Notes: generated by a model not told the origin, from the letters alone. Numbered from the stretch's first letter, positions 26,423 through 35,350 are shown. The stretch is 64,000 nucleotides of DNA from Burkholderia sp. NRF60-BP8 (GCF_001522585.2 NZ_CP013372.1:1116001-1180000); one strand, 5' to 3'. Numbers and translations are program-made.

Positions 26423-27985
26423 ATGACCCAGCAGCATCCGTTTTCGATGTTCCGTCCGCGCGCATGCTTCGTCGCGCTTGCCGGCGCGTTTGCGCTGTCG
26501 GCCGCGCTGCCCGCGTACGCGCAGCAGACCGCGGTGATGGCGGTGGACTCGACCTTCACGACGATGGACCCGTACGACGCGAACGACACGGTGTCGCAGG
26601 CCGTCGTCAAGTCGTTCTACCAGGGCCTGTTCGGCTTCGACAAGGACATGAAGCTCGTCGACGTGCTCGCGACGGGCTATGAAGCCAGCCCCGATGCGAA
26701 GACGTACACGATCAAGCTGCGCTCGGGCGTGAAGTTCCACGACGGCACCGATTTCAACGCGGCCGCCGTGAAGGCGAACTTCGACCGCGTGACCGATCCC
26801 GCGAACCACCTGAAGCGCTACAACATGTTCCGCGTGATCGAGAAGACCGAGGTCGTCGATCCGACCACGGTGAAGGTCACGCTGCGCGAGCCGTTCTCGG
26901 CGTTCATCAACACGCTCGCGCACCCGTCGGCCGTGATGATCTCGCCGGCCGCGCTGAAAAAGTGGGGCCGCGACATCGCGCTGCATCCGGTCGGCACCGG
27001 GCCGTTCGAGTTCGTCGAGTGGAAACAGACCGACGACCTGAAGGTGAAGAAGTTCGCGGGCTACTGGAAGAAGGGCTATCCGAAGATCGACGCGATCGAC
27101 TGGAAGCCGGTGGTCGACAACAACACGCGCGCGGCGCTGATGAAGACGGGCGAAGCCGATTTCGCGTTCCGCATTCCGTTCGAGCAGGCGACCGAGCTGA
27201 AAGGCAACCCGAAGGTCGACGTCGTCGAGCGGCCGTCGATCGTGCAGCGCTACGTGTCGCTGAACATGCTGCAGAAGCCGTTCGACAACCCGAAGGTGCG
27301 CCAGGCGCTGAACTACGCGGTGAACAAGGAAGCACTCGCGAAGGTCGCGTTTTCCGGTTTCGCGACGCCGTCGACCGGCGTGGTGCCGCAGGGCGTCGAT
27401 TACGCGACGAAGCTGGGCCCGTGGCCGTACGACCCGGCGAAGGCGCGTGCGCTGCTGAAGGAAGCCGGCTATCCGAACGGCTTCGAGACGACGCTGTGGT
27501 CCGCGTATAACAACTCGACGTCGCAGAAGGCGATCCAGTTCGTGCAGCAGCAGCTCGCGCAGGTCGGCGTGAAGGTGCAGGTGCAGGCGCTGGAAGCCGG
27601 CGAGCGCGTCGCGAAGGTCGAGAGCGCGCCGGATCCGGCGAAGGCGCCGGTGCGGATGTACTACATCGGCTGGTCGTCGTCGACGGGCGAAGCGAACTGG
27701 GCGATCACGCCGCTGCTGGCGGCCGCGTCCGCGCCGCCGAAGCTCGTCAATACCGCGTACTACAAGAACGACGCGGTCGACGGCGATCTGACGAAGGCGC
27801 TCGAGACGACCGATCGCGCGAAGAAGGCCGAGTTCTACGCCGATGCGCAGAAGCAGATCTGGGCCGATGCGCCGTGGATCTTCCTCGTGCAGGAGAAGAT
27901 CGTGTATGCGCGCAGCAAGCGGCTGCAGGGCGCGTACGTGATGCCGGACGGCTCGTTCAACTTCGACGAGATCTCGCTGAAATGA
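26423..27985 (+). CDS. gsiB: Periplasmic peptide/glutathione-binding protein (SBP family 5, GsiB type)
   Basis: The 520-residue protein begins with a Sec signal peptide (cleavage likely after AYA at residue 33). The family 5 solute-binding fold follows, with the characteristic [21 protein letters not shown] stretch (about residues 108-128) and [13 protein letters not shown] (about 293-305). It captures glutathione or small peptides for the GsiACD importer. A GATAGGAG ribosome site lies before the ATG. Hairpins flank the gene on both sides, consistent with separate control of its mRNA level. Confidence 0.92.
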   Translation: MTQQHPFSMFRPRACFVALAGAFALSAALPAYAQQTAVMAVDSTFTTMDPYDANDTVSQAVVKSFYQGLFGFDKDMKLVDVLATGYEASPDAKTYTIKLRSGVKFHDGTDFNAAAVKANFDRVTDPANHLKRYNMFRVIEKTEVVDPTTVKVTLREPFSAFINTLAHPSAVMISPAALKKWGRDIALHPVGTGPFEFVEWKQTDDLKVKKFAGYWKKGYPKIDAIDWKPVVDNNTRAALMKTGEADFAFRIPFEQATELKGNPKVDVVERPSIVQRYVSLNMLQKPFDNPKVRQALNYAVNKEALAKVAFSGFATPSTGVVPQGVDYATKLGPWPYDPAKARALLKEAGYPNGFETTLWSAYNNSTSQKAIQFVQQQLAQVGVKVQVQALEAGERVAKVESAPDPAKAPVRMYYIGWSSSTGEANWAITPLLAAASAPPKLVNTAYYKNDAVDGDLTKALETTDRAKKAEFYADAQKQIWADAPWIFLVQEKIVYARSKRLQGAYVMPDGSFNFDEISLK

Positions 27986-28006
27986 CGGCGGTTCGTCCGC
28001 CATGCC

Positions 28007-28032
28007 GTGCCGGCGGCGCGAGCCGCCGGTGC
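28007..28032 (+). promoter_or_regulatory. Intercistronic hairpin with GNRA tetraloop after gsiB
   Basis: CCGGCGGC (28010-28017) pairs with GCCGCCGG (28022-28029) around a GCGA loop, and three further pairs (two G-U) extend the stem to 28007-28032. It lies in the 67 bases between gsiB and gsiC with no T-tract. It probably protects the upstream binding-protein mRNA from 3' decay or lowers read-through to the permeases. Confidence 0.7.
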
Positions 28033-28052
28033 GCTGATTCGATCGGTGCCCC

Positions 28053-28973
28053 ATGCTGAATTTCCTCGTCAAACGCCTGTTCGGCCTGCTGCCCACGCTC
28101 GCGATCGTCGCGGTGCTGGTGTTCCTGTTCGTGCACCTGCTGCCGGGCGATCCCGCGCGACTCGCGGCCGGCCCCGAAGCCGACGACGCGACGATCGCGC
28201 TCGTGCGCGCAGATCTCGGGCTCGACAAGCCGATGCCCACGCAGTTCGCGAACTTCTTCGTGAAGATCGCGCACGGCGATTTCGGCGTCTCGACGCGCAG
28301 CAAGCGGCCGGTCTCGACCGAGATCGGCGAACGTTTCATGCCGACGCTGATGCTGACGCTCGTCAGCATGGGGTGGTCGACGCTGTTCGGGATGGCGATC
28401 GGGATTGCGTCGGCGGTCTGGCGCAATCGCTGGCCCGACCGTCTCGGGATGACGCTCGCGGTGTCGGGCATCTCGTTTCCCGCGTTCGCGCTCGGCATGC
28501 TGCTGATGGAAGTCTTCTCGGTGAAGCTCGGCTGGCTGCCGGTCGTGCCGGACGGCTCGTGGAAGAGCTACGTGCTGCCGTCGCTGACGCTCGGCGCCGC
28601 GGTCGCGGCCGTGATGGCGCGTTTCACGCGCGCGTCGTTCGTCGAGGTGCTGAACGAGGACTTCGTGCGTACCGCGCGCGCGAAGGGCGTGCACGAGCCG
28701 ATGGTCGTGCTCAAGCACTGCCTGCGCAATGCGATGATCCCGGTCGTCACGATGATGGGGCTGCAGTTCGGCTTCCTGCTCGGCGGCTCGATCGTCGTCG
28801 AGGTCGTGTTCAACTGGCCGGGGCTCGGGCGCCTGCTCGTCGACGCGGTGACGATGCGCGACTACCCGGTGATCCAGGCGATCGTGCTGCTGTTCTCGCT
28901 GGAATTCATCCTGATCAACCTGACCGTCGACGTGCTGTACGCGGTCATCAACCCGACCATCCGGTTCAAGTGA
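28053..28973 (+). CDS. gsiC: Peptide ABC transporter permease (GsiC/DppB type)
   Basis: The 306-residue inner-membrane protein has six hydrophobic segments. The first is [34 protein letters not shown], the standard DppB-type N-terminus. The EAA loop that contacts the ATPase is seen as [29 protein letters not shown] (about residues 202-230). With GsiD it forms the translocation pore for glutathione or short peptides. It follows gsiB by 67 bases and precedes gsiD by 7 bases. Confidence 0.92.
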   Translation: MLNFLVKRLFGLLPTLAIVAVLVFLFVHLLPGDPARLAAGPEADDATIALVRADLGLDKPMPTQFANFFVKIAHGDFGVSTRSKRPVSTEIGERFMPTLMLTLVSMGWSTLFGMAIGIASAVWRNRWPDRLGMTLAVSGISFPAFALGMLLMEVFSVKLGWLPVVPDGSWKSYVLPSLTLGAAVAAVMARFTRASFVEVLNEDFVRTARAKGVHEPMVVLKHCLRNAMIPVVTMMGLQFGFLLGGSIVVEVVFNWPGLGRLLVDAVTMRDYPVIQAIVLLFSLEFILINLTVDVLYAVINPTIRFK

Positions 28974-28980
28974 GGCGCGA

Positions 28981-29874
28981 ATGAACGCGACTGCCCAGCC
29001 CGCGGCGCCGGCCGCACCGACCGCGATCCGCACGCCGTGGCGCGAATTCTGGCGCAAGTTCCGCAAGCAGACCGTCGCGCTCGTCGCCGGCGGCTTCGTG
29101 CTGGCGCTCGTGGTGCTCGCCTTCGTCGGCCCGCACATCGTGCCGTTCGATCCGGAGAACTATTTCGACTACGACGCGCTGAACGCGGGGCCGTCGGCCG
29201 TGCACTGGTTCGGCGTCGATTCGCTCGGCCGCGACATCTTCAGCCGGATCGTCGCGGGCACGCGCATTTCGCTCGCGGCCGGCTTCTTCTCGGTTGCGCT
29301 CGGCGCGGCGATCGGCACGTTGTTCGGGCTGCTCGCCGGCTATTACGAAGGCTGGTGGGACCGCATCACGATGCGCATCGCCGACGTGCTGTTCGCGTTC
29401 CCGGGCATCCTGCTCGCGATCGGCGTGGTCGCGATCCTCGGCAACGGGATGGTCAACGTGATCTGCGCGGTCGCGATCTTCAGCATCCCGGCGTTCGCGC
29501 GGCTCGTGCGCGGCAACACGCTGATGCTCAAGCACATGACCTATGTCGAGGCCGCGCGCAGCATCGGCGCGTCCGACTGGACGATCATCATGCGGCACAT
29601 CCTGCCGGGCACCGTGTCGTCCGTCGTCGTCTACTTCACGATGCGGATCGGCACGTCGATCATCACCGCCGCGAGCCTGTCGTTTCTCGGGCTCGGCGCG
29701 CAGCCGCCGACGCCGGAGTGGGGCGCGATGCTCAACGAGGCGCGCGCGGACATGGTGACGGCGCCGCACATCGCGGTGTTCCCGAGCCTCGCGATCTTCC
29801 TGACCGTGCTCGCGTTCAACCTGCTCGGCGACGGGCTGCGCGACGCGCTCGACCCGAAGCTGGAGCGCCGTTGA
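28981..29874 (+). CDS. gsiD: Peptide ABC transporter permease (GsiD/DppC type)
   Basis: The 297-residue protein has an N-terminal cytoplasmic segment, then six membrane segments typical of DppC-type permeases. [22 protein letters not shown] (about residues 77-98) is the conserved periplasmic/first-domain motif, and [23 protein letters not shown] (about 189-211) is the EAA loop. It pairs with GsiC. Its TGA overlaps the ATG of the P1-type peptidase by one base (TGATG), which couples uptake and peptidase synthesis. Confidence 0.92.
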   Translation: MNATAQPAAPAAPTAIRTPWREFWRKFRKQTVALVAGGFVLALVVLAFVGPHIVPFDPENYFDYDALNAGPSAVHWFGVDSLGRDIFSRIVAGTRISLAAGFFSVALGAAIGTLFGLLAGYYEGWWDRITMRIADVLFAFPGILLAIGVVAILGNGMVNVICAVAIFSIPAFARLVRGNTLMLKHMTYVEAARSIGASDWTIIMRHILPGTVSSVVVYFTMRIGTSIITAASLSFLGLGAQPPTPEWGAMLNEARADMVTAPHIAVFPSLAIFLTVLAFNLLGDGLRDALDPKLERR

Positions 29875-30956
29875 TGCGCGCCGCACCGATGTGGGCGGCG
29901 ACGCTGACGGCCGGGCCGCGCGGCACGATCGCCGACGTGCCGGGCGTGACGGTCGGCCATTGCACGCTCGATGCCGGCAACGTGCAGACGGGCGTGACCG
30001 TCGTGAAGCCGCATCCGGGCGACGTGTACCGCAGCAAGGTGCCGGCCGGGGCGGCCGTGATCAACGGTTTCGGCAAGAGCGTCGGGCTCGTGCAGGTCGA
30101 CGAGCTCGGCACGCTCGATACGCCGATCGCGCTGACCAATACGTTCGGCGTCGGCGCGGTTGCCCACGCGCAGATCCGTGCGGCGATCGCGGCGAATCCG
30201 CAGGTCGGTCGCGACTGGCCGACCGTCAATCCGCTCGTGTTCGAGTGCAACGACGGTTACCTGAACGATATCCAGGCATGCGCGGTCACCGCCGCGCATT
30301 ACGACGACGCATGCCGCGCGGCGTCTCGCGACGTCGCACGCGGCGCGGTGGGCGCCGGGCGCGGGATGTCGTGCTTCGACCTGAAAGGCGGGATCGGCTC
30401 CGCGTCGCGCGTGGCCGTCGCGGCCGGCCGGCCCTATACGGTCGGCGCGCTCGTGCTCGCGAATTTCGGCCGGCTGCCGATGCTGACGCTCGGCGGCGTG
30501 CCGCTCGGGCGCATCGTCGCGCAACGGCGCGCGGCCGAAGCCGCCTACGCGGCGCCGCCCGAGCAGGGCTCGATCATCCTGTTGCTGGCCACCGATGCGC
30601 CGCTCGACGCTCGGCAGTTGTCGCGGCTCGCGCGCCGCGCGGCGGCGGGGCTGGCCCGCACGGGCTCCGTCTACGGACATGGCAGCGGCGATATCGCGCT
30701 CGCCTTCTCGACCGCCTACACGATCGCGCACGACGCATCGACGATCGCGCTGCCGGCCCTCGTGGCCGATGCGGCGCTCGATCCGCTGTTCATGGCCGCG
30801 GCCGAAAGCGTCGAGCATGCGATCGCCGACGCGTTGCTGCAGGCAGTGACGGTCGCCGGGCGCGACGGCCACGTGCGGTCATCGCTGCGCGACGCGGTGC
30901 CCGATCTCGACCGGTTGTTCAACGAAGACGACGAAGGACGTTCGACCCCGTCATGA
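29874..30956 (+). CDS. P1/S58-family aminopeptidase (DmpA-like L-aminopeptidase/D-esterase)
   Basis: This 360-residue protein is an Ntn-like self-processing peptidase of the DmpA family. The autocleavage/nucleophile site is visible as KGGIG-S176-ASRV. The conserved NTFGVGAVAHAQIR and ECNDGYLND segments precede it, and YGHGSGDIALAFSTAYTI follows in the small subunit. Family members release N-terminal D- or L-amino acids, beta-alanine or similar residues from small peptides and esters. The gene overlaps gsiD (TGATG) and the next peptidase gene (ATGA), so it is part of the peptide-uptake operon. Confidence 0.9.
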   Translation: MRAAPMWAATLTAGPRGTIADVPGVTVGHCTLDAGNVQTGVTVVKPHPGDVYRSKVPAGAAVINGFGKSVGLVQVDELGTLDTPIALTNTFGVGAVAHAQIRAAIAANPQVGRDWPTVNPLVFECNDGYLNDIQACAVTAAHYDDACRAASRDVARGAVGAGRGMSCFDLKGGIGSASRVAVAAGRPYTVGALVLANFGRLPMLTLGGVPLGRIVAQRRAAEAAYAAPPEQGSIILLLATDAPLDARQLSRLARRAAAGLARTGSVYGHGSGDIALAFSTAYTIAHDASTIALPALVADAALDPLFMAAAESVEHAIADALLQAVTVAGRDGHVRSSLRDAVPDLDRLFNEDDEGRSTPS

Positions 30957-31780
30957 AGATCCTGATCTCGACCGACATCGAAGGTGTCGCCGGCGTATTC
31001 GCCACCGAGCAGACGCGCGCCGGCAATCCGGAATACGAGCGGGCGCGCCGCTGGATGACCGCCGAGGCGAACGCGGCGATCGAAGGCGCATTCGCCGGCG
31101 GTGCGCAGGCCGTCTGGGTCAACGATTCGCACGGCGGCTTTCGCAACCTGCTGCCCGACGGGCTCGATGCGCGGGCGCGCGTCGTGCTCGGCAAGCCGCG
31201 TACGCTCGGGATGATGGCGGGCCTCGAACAGCAGCCCGACCTCGTATTCATGATCGGCTATCACGCGAAATCGCAGACGCGCGGCGTGCTCGCGCACACG
31301 ATCAACAGCTTCGCGTTCACGCAGGTGTGGCTGAACGGCGTCGAGCTCGGCGAAGCCGGGCTGTACGGCGCGCTGGCGCATGAATACGGCGCGCACGTCG
31401 CACTCGCGACGGGCGACGACGTATTCGCCGAGGAAACGCAGCCGCTGTTCCCGGATGCGCGTTTCGAGACGGTCAAGACGGCCGGCGGCGCATCGAGCGG
31501 CGAGACGCTCACGCCGTCCGCGTCGTGCGCGCGCATCGCGACCGCCGCACGGGAGACGGTCGCGCACGCGCTGTCGTCCGGCCGGCGCGCGGGCGCCCAT
31601 CGGCCCGCGCCGGCCGCTTGCACGCTGCGCGTGCAGACGGCCGCGCAGGCCGACCTGTTCTGCGTGCTGCCGTCGCTCGAGCGTGTCGATGCGGTGACGC
31701 TGCGTTTCGACGGGCCGTCGGTCGAGCACGCGGTGCGCACGCTGAACAGCCTGTCGGCGATGTCGTTCATGTTGCGGTGA
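30953..31780 (+). CDS. dppA: M55-family D-aminopeptidase (DppA type)
   Basis: The 275-residue zinc peptidase has the M55 signature at the N-terminus (STDIEGVAGV, with metal ligands D8 and E10). NDSHGGFRN follows near residue 60 and IGYHAKS near residue 104. DppA enzymes are decameric D-aminopeptidases that hydrolyse D-Ala-containing dipeptides imported by Dpp transporters. It overlaps the upstream P1 peptidase by ATGA and is the last gene of this operon. Two peptidases that accept D-residues, an isoaspartyl peptidase and an RpiR regulator suggest use of peptidoglycan-derived or aged peptides; this is inference. Confidence 0.9.
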   Translation: MKILISTDIEGVAGVFATEQTRAGNPEYERARRWMTAEANAAIEGAFAGGAQAVWVNDSHGGFRNLLPDGLDARARVVLGKPRTLGMMAGLEQQPDLVFMIGYHAKSQTRGVLAHTINSFAFTQVWLNGVELGEAGLYGALAHEYGAHVALATGDDVFAEETQPLFPDARFETVKTAGGASSGETLTPSASCARIATAARETVAHALSSGRRAGAHRPAPAACTLRVQTAAQADLFCVLPSLERVDAVTLRFDGPSVEHAVRTLNSLSAMSFMLR

Positions 31781-31877
31781 CGTGTGCCGCGCGATGCCGC
31801 CGGCGCATGGCCGGCCGGCCGATCGCGGCGGGGCGGACCGCCCTCGATAGCGAGTCATTGATGATGGAATTCGGGCC

Positions 31878-32657
31878 GTGAGAAATACGCTGCTAGATCC
31901 CTACGAACACATTCCCCGGAGCGTGGTCGTGCTCGCCAACGAATTCGCGGCGGGTACGACGTTTCCGGATCATGCGCACGTGCGCGGGCAATTCGCATTC
32001 GCGTCGCGCGGCACGATCAGCGTGTCCACGCCGCACGGCCGCTGGCTGGTGCCGCCGCAGCGCGCGTGCTGGGTGCCGGCCGGCGTGCGGCACGAAATGA
32101 CGATGACGGGGCCGGTCACGATGCTCAACGCGTTCGTGTCCGCCGACGCCGCGCAGGCGGCCGGGCTGCCCACCCAGTGCGGCGTGTATGGCGTGTCGCC
32201 GCTGCTGCGGCAACTGATCGACGATGCGATCGACTTGCCGGCCATGTACGACGTCGACGGCCGCGCGGGCAAGCTGATGGATCTGCTGATCGCCGAAATC
32301 GCGACGATGCCGCGTCTGTCGCTGCATGCGCCGTTACCGGCCGATGCACGGCTGGCGAAAGTCTGCCGGCATCTGTTCGCGGCGCCGTCGATCGCGGCCG
32401 ATCTCGACCGGGTCGCGGCCGACGCGGGCGTGAGCCGGCGTACCTTCACGCGGCAGTTCCGTGCGCAGACGGGCGTGAGTTTCGCCGCCTGGCGCCAGCA
32501 GGTATGCATGCTCGCGGCGATTGCGCGCCTGACCGACGGGCAGCCGGTGACGCGCGTCGCGCTCGATCTTGGCTACGCGAGTGCGAGCGCATTCACGTCG
32601 GCGTTTCGCCGCATTCTGGGCGACACGCCGAGCCGGTATCTGGAGATTCGTCGCTAG
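31878..32657 (+). CDS. AraC-family regulator with cupin sensor domain
   Basis: The 259-residue protein has an N-terminal cupin-like domain (FPDHAHVRGQFAFASRGTISVSTPHGRWLVPPQRACWVPAG, about residues 26-70). A C-terminal AraC double helix-turn-helix follows (about residues 155-257), ending in LGYASASAFTSAFRRILGDTPSRYL. It starts 97 bases after dppA on the same strand, so it may be co-transcribed with or regulate the preceding peptide operon. It could also act elsewhere. Proteins of this layout often control divergent transporters, but no divergent partner is adjacent here. Confidence 0.88.
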   Translation: MRNTLLDPYEHIPRSVVVLANEFAAGTTFPDHAHVRGQFAFASRGTISVSTPHGRWLVPPQRACWVPAGVRHEMTMTGPVTMLNAFVSADAAQAAGLPTQCGVYGVSPLLRQLIDDAIDLPAMYDVDGRAGKLMDLLIAEIATMPRLSLHAPLPADARLAKVCRHLFAAPSIAADLDRVAADAGVSRRTFTRQFRAQTGVSFAAWRQQVCMLAAIARLTDGQPVTRVALDLGYASASAFTSAFRRILGDTPSRYLEIRR

Positions 32658-32704
32658 GCGCAGGGACGCCGCGCGGGTCACGCCGGTGCGCGGGCCGCGA
32701 CGCC

Positions 32705-32741
32705 AAAAAAATACGCGTCCGCCAACTTCGACCGGACGCGT
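32705..32741 (-). terminator. Orphan intrinsic terminator, minus strand
   Basis: On the minus strand a perfect 9-bp stem (32741-32733 with 32721-32713), with an 11-base loop, is followed by A and seven T residues (plus-strand A-run 32705-32711). No plus-strand T-tract is present, so it does not serve the AraC gene. It lies about 290 bases beyond the pcaHG terminator. Confidence 0.75.
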
Positions 32742-33031
32742 TCAAAGGCACTCTGTCTGACAAATGCGCGGACCGCTTGTCCGGCAGCGTCGCACGTGAC
32801 GCCTGTCATTGTTGCTTCACAAGATTCAATTCTGCCGACTCGTTGCGGATAACGAAGAATACGCCGCATAACGCGCAAACGATATCGGGTCGACCCGACG
32901 ATTGATGTGCTGTCGCAGCATGCGCTTCAATGGCGCGTTCGATATCGGAGCGGGAAGCCGATGACGGCAGGATCCGCAGCCGTCACCGGGTACGACGCGG
33001 CGCACCATCGAATGACGACGACGCGTGCCCC

Positions 33032-33077
33032 AAAACGCCGTGTGGCGCGATGCCTGCCGGTATCGCGCCACACGGCG
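33032..33077 (-). terminator. pcaHG intrinsic terminator
   Basis: CGCCGTGTGGCGCGAT (33036-33051) and ATCGCGCCACACGGCG (33062-33077) form a perfect 16-bp stem with a 10-base loop. On the minus strand it is followed by TTTT (33035-33032). It begins 41 bases past the pcaG stop and is the strongest stem-loop seen in the window. Confidence 0.88.
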
Positions 33078-33117
33078 GTGCGGTTGCACACGAAGCCGGC
33101 GAGCGCCGGCGCATGCG

Positions 33118-33711
33118 TCAAACGTCGAAGAACACGGTTTCTTCCGGTCCCTGCATGCGGATGTCGAAGCGGTAGACGACCGGGCGGCCCGGCTGCGCGT
33201 CGCGTTTCGCGACGAGCGTCGCACGTCGCTCGGCCGGCACCGTGTTCAGCACGGGGTCGACCGCGTTCGCGGCGGCTTCGTCGTCGAAGTACACGCGCGT
33301 GAACGCGTGGGTGAGGATGCCGCGCATCATCACGGTCACGTTGATGTGCGGCGCCTCGTCGGCGGCGATGCGGCCCGGCTTCACCGTCTCGACGACGAAG
33401 CGCTGCTGCGGATCGGTGCCCGTGCCGACCCGCGCGAAGCCCGTGAAGCCGGATTTCGCGATGTCGTCGCGCGACGCGGGATAGCGGCCCGCGGCGTCCA
33501 CTTGCGTGAATTCGAGCACCGCGTCGCCCACGACGTTGCCGTCGCCGTCGAACACCTGCCCGACCAGCAGCACATGCTCGCCTTCGGCGTGCGCGGCGGC
33601 GATCGTCGGCGTGAACAGGCTTTTCAGGTCGTAGTCGTATTGCTGCGGGCACAGGCCGTACGCGAAGTACGGGCCGACCGTTTGCGAAGGGGTTTGCTTC
33701 AGCGTCGTCAT
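33118..33711 (-). CDS. pcaG: Protocatechuate 3,4-dioxygenase, alpha subunit
   Basis: The 197-residue protein matches the alpha subunit of the intradiol ring-cleaving dioxygenase, which converts protocatechuate to 3-carboxy-cis,cis-muconate. The N-terminal segment KQTPSQTVGPYFAYGL and the HINVTVMMRGILTHAFTRVYF strand are diagnostic of PcaG. As usual for the alpha chain, the iron ligands are contributed by PcaH. It starts 3 bases after the pcaH stop, so the subunits are made in equal amounts from one mRNA. A strong terminator follows. Confidence 0.95.
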   Translation of the reverse strand: MTTLKQTPSQTVGPYFAYGLCPQQYDYDLKSLFTPTIAAAHAEGEHVLLVGQVFDGDGNVVGDAVLEFTQVDAAGRYPASRDDIAKSGFTGFARVGTGTDPQQRFVVETVKPGRIAADEAPHINVTVMMRGILTHAFTRVYFDDEAAANAVDPVLNTVPAERRATLVAKRDAQPGRPVVYRFDIRMQGPEETVFFDV

Positions 33712-33714
33712 GGT

Positions 33715-34422
33715 TCAGCGCTCCATCGGGGTGGCGTCGCGGCCGCGCAGCACGATGTCGAATTCGTAGCCGAGCGCATAGCCTTCTTCGGTGATGTCCA
33801 TCGAGAAGCGCGAGATCAGGCGATCGCGCGCGGCTTCGGGCGTGCCCTGGAAGATCGGGTCGTACGCGAGCAGCGGATCGCCGGGGAAGTACATCTGCGT
33901 GACCAGACGCGAGCCGAAGTAATCGCCGAACAGCGAGAAGTGGATGTGATTCGGGCGCCACGCGTTCGGGTGGTTGCCCCACGGATACGCGCCGGGCTTG
34001 ATCGTCAGGAAGCGGTAGCGGCCTTCGTCGTCGGTCAGGCAGCGGCCCGCGCCGAGGAAGTTCGGATCGAGCGGTGCGTCGTGCTGGTCGACCTTGTGCA
34101 CGTAGCGGCCGGCCGCGTTGGCCTGCCACACTTCCACGAGCGTGTTGCGCACGGGCTTGCCGCCTTCGTCGAGCACGCGGCCGGTGACGACGATCCGCTC
34201 GCCGAGCGGCTCGCCGTTCTTCACGGCGTTCTTCGTCAGGTCGTGGTCGAGTGCGCCGAGATCTTCCGCGCCGTACACGGGTGCGTACTGGTCCCGCAGC
34301 TTCTCCTTCAGCGGGATCAGCGGGCGGGTCGGGCCGCGCTTCACGGACGAACGGTACTCGGGGTGAACATAAGCCGGATGCGACGGCCAGTCGCGCGGCG
34401 TGAGGATCGTGGGGGAATCCAT
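33715..34422 (-). CDS. pcaH: Protocatechuate 3,4-dioxygenase, beta subunit (iron-binding)
   Basis: The 235-residue beta chain carries the non-haem Fe(III) site of the intradiol dioxygenase. The Tyr and His ligands fall in the conserved WQANAAGRYVHKVDQHDAPLD segment (about residues 104-124), the PGAYPWGN segment (about 148-155) and the RPNHIHFSLFG segment (about 160-170). With PcaG it cleaves protocatechuate in the beta-ketoadipate pathway. A good AGGAG site precedes the ATG at 34422. About 55-110 bases upstream is a PcaQ-type binding region. The other beta-ketoadipate genes (pcaBDC, pcaIJF) are not in the window. Confidence 0.95.
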   Translation of the reverse strand: MDSPTILTPRDWPSHPAYVHPEYRSSVKRGPTRPLIPLKEKLRDQYAPVYGAEDLGALDHDLTKNAVKNGEPLGERIVVTGRVLDEGGKPVRNTLVEVWQANAAGRYVHKVDQHDAPLDPNFLGAGRCLTDDEGRYRFLTIKPGAYPWGNHPNAWRPNHIHFSLFGDYFGSRLVTQMYFPGDPLLAYDPIFQGTPEAARDRLISRFSMDITEEGYALGYEFDIVLRGRDATPMER

Positions 34423-34476
34423 CGGGGCGTCTCCTGATAGGTATTTCGCGAAGTGGACGACACGACTTTAGCCAAT

Positions 34477-34531
34477 CCGGAAAGTTATGAAAAATGACCT
34501 TTTTTCGCGAATTGCATAACCATTAGTTATG
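34477..34531 (-). promoter_or_regulatory. pcaH promoter region with PcaQ-type operator (55-bp block, copy 1)
   Basis: The plus strand contains ATAACC-N4-GTTAT at 34516-34530, matching the known PcaQ consensus ATAACC-N4-GGTTAA apart from its right end; the CATAAC/GTTATG arms are perfect. The block begins with CCGGAAAGTTATG at 34477. The same 55-bp arrangement recurs at 36150-36204 with 41 of 55 positions identical. On the pcaH strand the operator lies upstream of the putative promoter, as expected for LysR activation. Confidence 0.8.
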
Positions 34532-34546
34532 TTCGTCCCGCCCATG

Positions 34547-34581
34547 AAAATTCCGCCGGACAGGAACCCTGTCCGGCGGAA
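34547..34581 (-). terminator. Intrinsic terminator of the permuted-papain gene
   Basis: Arms 34551-34564 and 34568-34581 pair perfectly over 14 bases around a 3-base loop. On the minus strand the stem is followed by TTTTC. It lies about 120 bases beyond the stop of the gene at 34700 and shields the pcaH promoter from read-through. Confidence 0.82.
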
Positions 34582-34699
34582 AAAGCGATCGGGCTTCGCG
34601 TCGTCGGCGACGACCCCGTGCACGGCCCTCCAGCCAGCCCGTCGCTGTTTTTTGTCTTTCGTTCTCGTTGTTATTCGGCCTCCCCGAGCGTGCCCGTCG

Positions 34700-35266
34700 T
34701 CACGGATGGCGTGGATCGAACACGATTCCGTCGAATTCGAGCGCCAGCGTGCCGCTGCGCAGCAGGGCCGACGGTGTCGACGCGTGGCCGGCGCCGAGCA
34801 CGTCGTTCACGTACTGCGCGCAGAAGCCGCGCCGCGCGCGCAGGTTGAAGCGACTGCCGAGCAGCGCATCGATTCGCCGTTCGGCCAGCGCATGGACGTG
34901 GCGCTGCGCGTCGACCGATGCTGCCGCGATGCGGCGCGCCAGCGCGATGCGTCCGCCGTCGGCACGGGCGACGAAGCGCGACAGCGGCGTGAGCTTCGTC
35001 CACGCGAACGCCGCGGCCTCGGCGAGCATCGGTTCGTCGCCCGACGTATCGACGACGATGCCGAAGCGATTGGCCCAGACGCCCGCCGAGCCGGTCGCGG
35101 CATCCGGCACACCGGCCGGCTCGCGGATGAACACGAGATCGCCGACGTGCGCGCCGGCGGCCAGCGTGCGCACGGTGGCGAGCGGCATCGTGCGATCGGT
35201 GTCGCGTGCATCGCGCGGGGCGGCGTGGCGCGGTTCGCTGGCGGCTGTGTCGATTCGGGCGGTCAT
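34700..35266 (-). CDS. YiiX/YebB-like permuted NlpC/P60 (papain-fold) protein, catalytic His missing
   Basis: The 188-residue protein resembles the permuted NlpC/P60 group (DUF830/YiiX). In this fold the N-terminal part starts with HVGDLVFIREP (about 40-50) and should carry a catalytic His in an HVGI motif. Here the corresponding segment reads NRFGIVVD, with R67 at the His position. The C-terminal nucleophile Cys is kept (C149 in RRGFCAQYVNDVLG). No signal peptide is visible. It may bind or act on lipids, peptides or amides through a modified site. It is divergent from the XRE regulator at 35387, and the pair is inserted between pcaH and pcaQ. The family call is moderate; the function is not known. 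Confidence 0.6.
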   Translation of the reverse strand: MTARIDTAASEPRHAAPRDARDTDRTMPLATVRTLAAGAHVGDLVFIREPAGVPDAATGSAGVWANRFGIVVDTSGDEPMLAEAAAFAWTKLTPLSRFVARADGGRIALARRIAAASVDAQRHVHALAERRIDALLGSRFNLRARRGFCAQYVNDVLGAGHASTPSALLRSGTLALEFDGIVFDPRHP

Positions 35267-35310
35267 TTCGGCTCCGTCGTTGCGTGACAGGACGGAGCGG
35301 ATTATGCAGA

Positions 35311-35350
35311 CAAGTAACCTGAATTGCTGATATGGATGCGCGAGTAGCCT
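35311..35350. promoter_or_regulatory. Direct repeats in the divergent papain-like/XRE promoter
   Basis: CAAGTAACCT (35311-35320) and CGAGTAGCCT (35341-35350) match at 8 of 10 positions and are exactly 30 bases apart, about three helical turns. They lie in the 120-base region between the two divergent genes, where the XRE regulator could bind. Confidence 0.45.

Larger units (their letters stand above)
32658..33117. other. 460-base gene-free stretch with two minus-strand terminators
   Basis: This interval between the convergent AraC and pcaG genes holds two strong inverted repeats, each followed by T-rich sequence on the minus strand, and a 14-bp perfect palindrome (TCGGGTCGACCCGA, 32885-32898) between them. 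No convincing protein gene is seen. The right terminator belongs to pcaHG. The left one has no obvious gene and could end a small minus-strand RNA of up to about 300 bases. Confidence 0.55.

Noticed and set aside
32678-32878. 66-codon minus-strand frame between the AraC and pcaG genes
   Set aside because: It overlaps the orphan terminator hairpin, has no ribosome site and no recognisable features.
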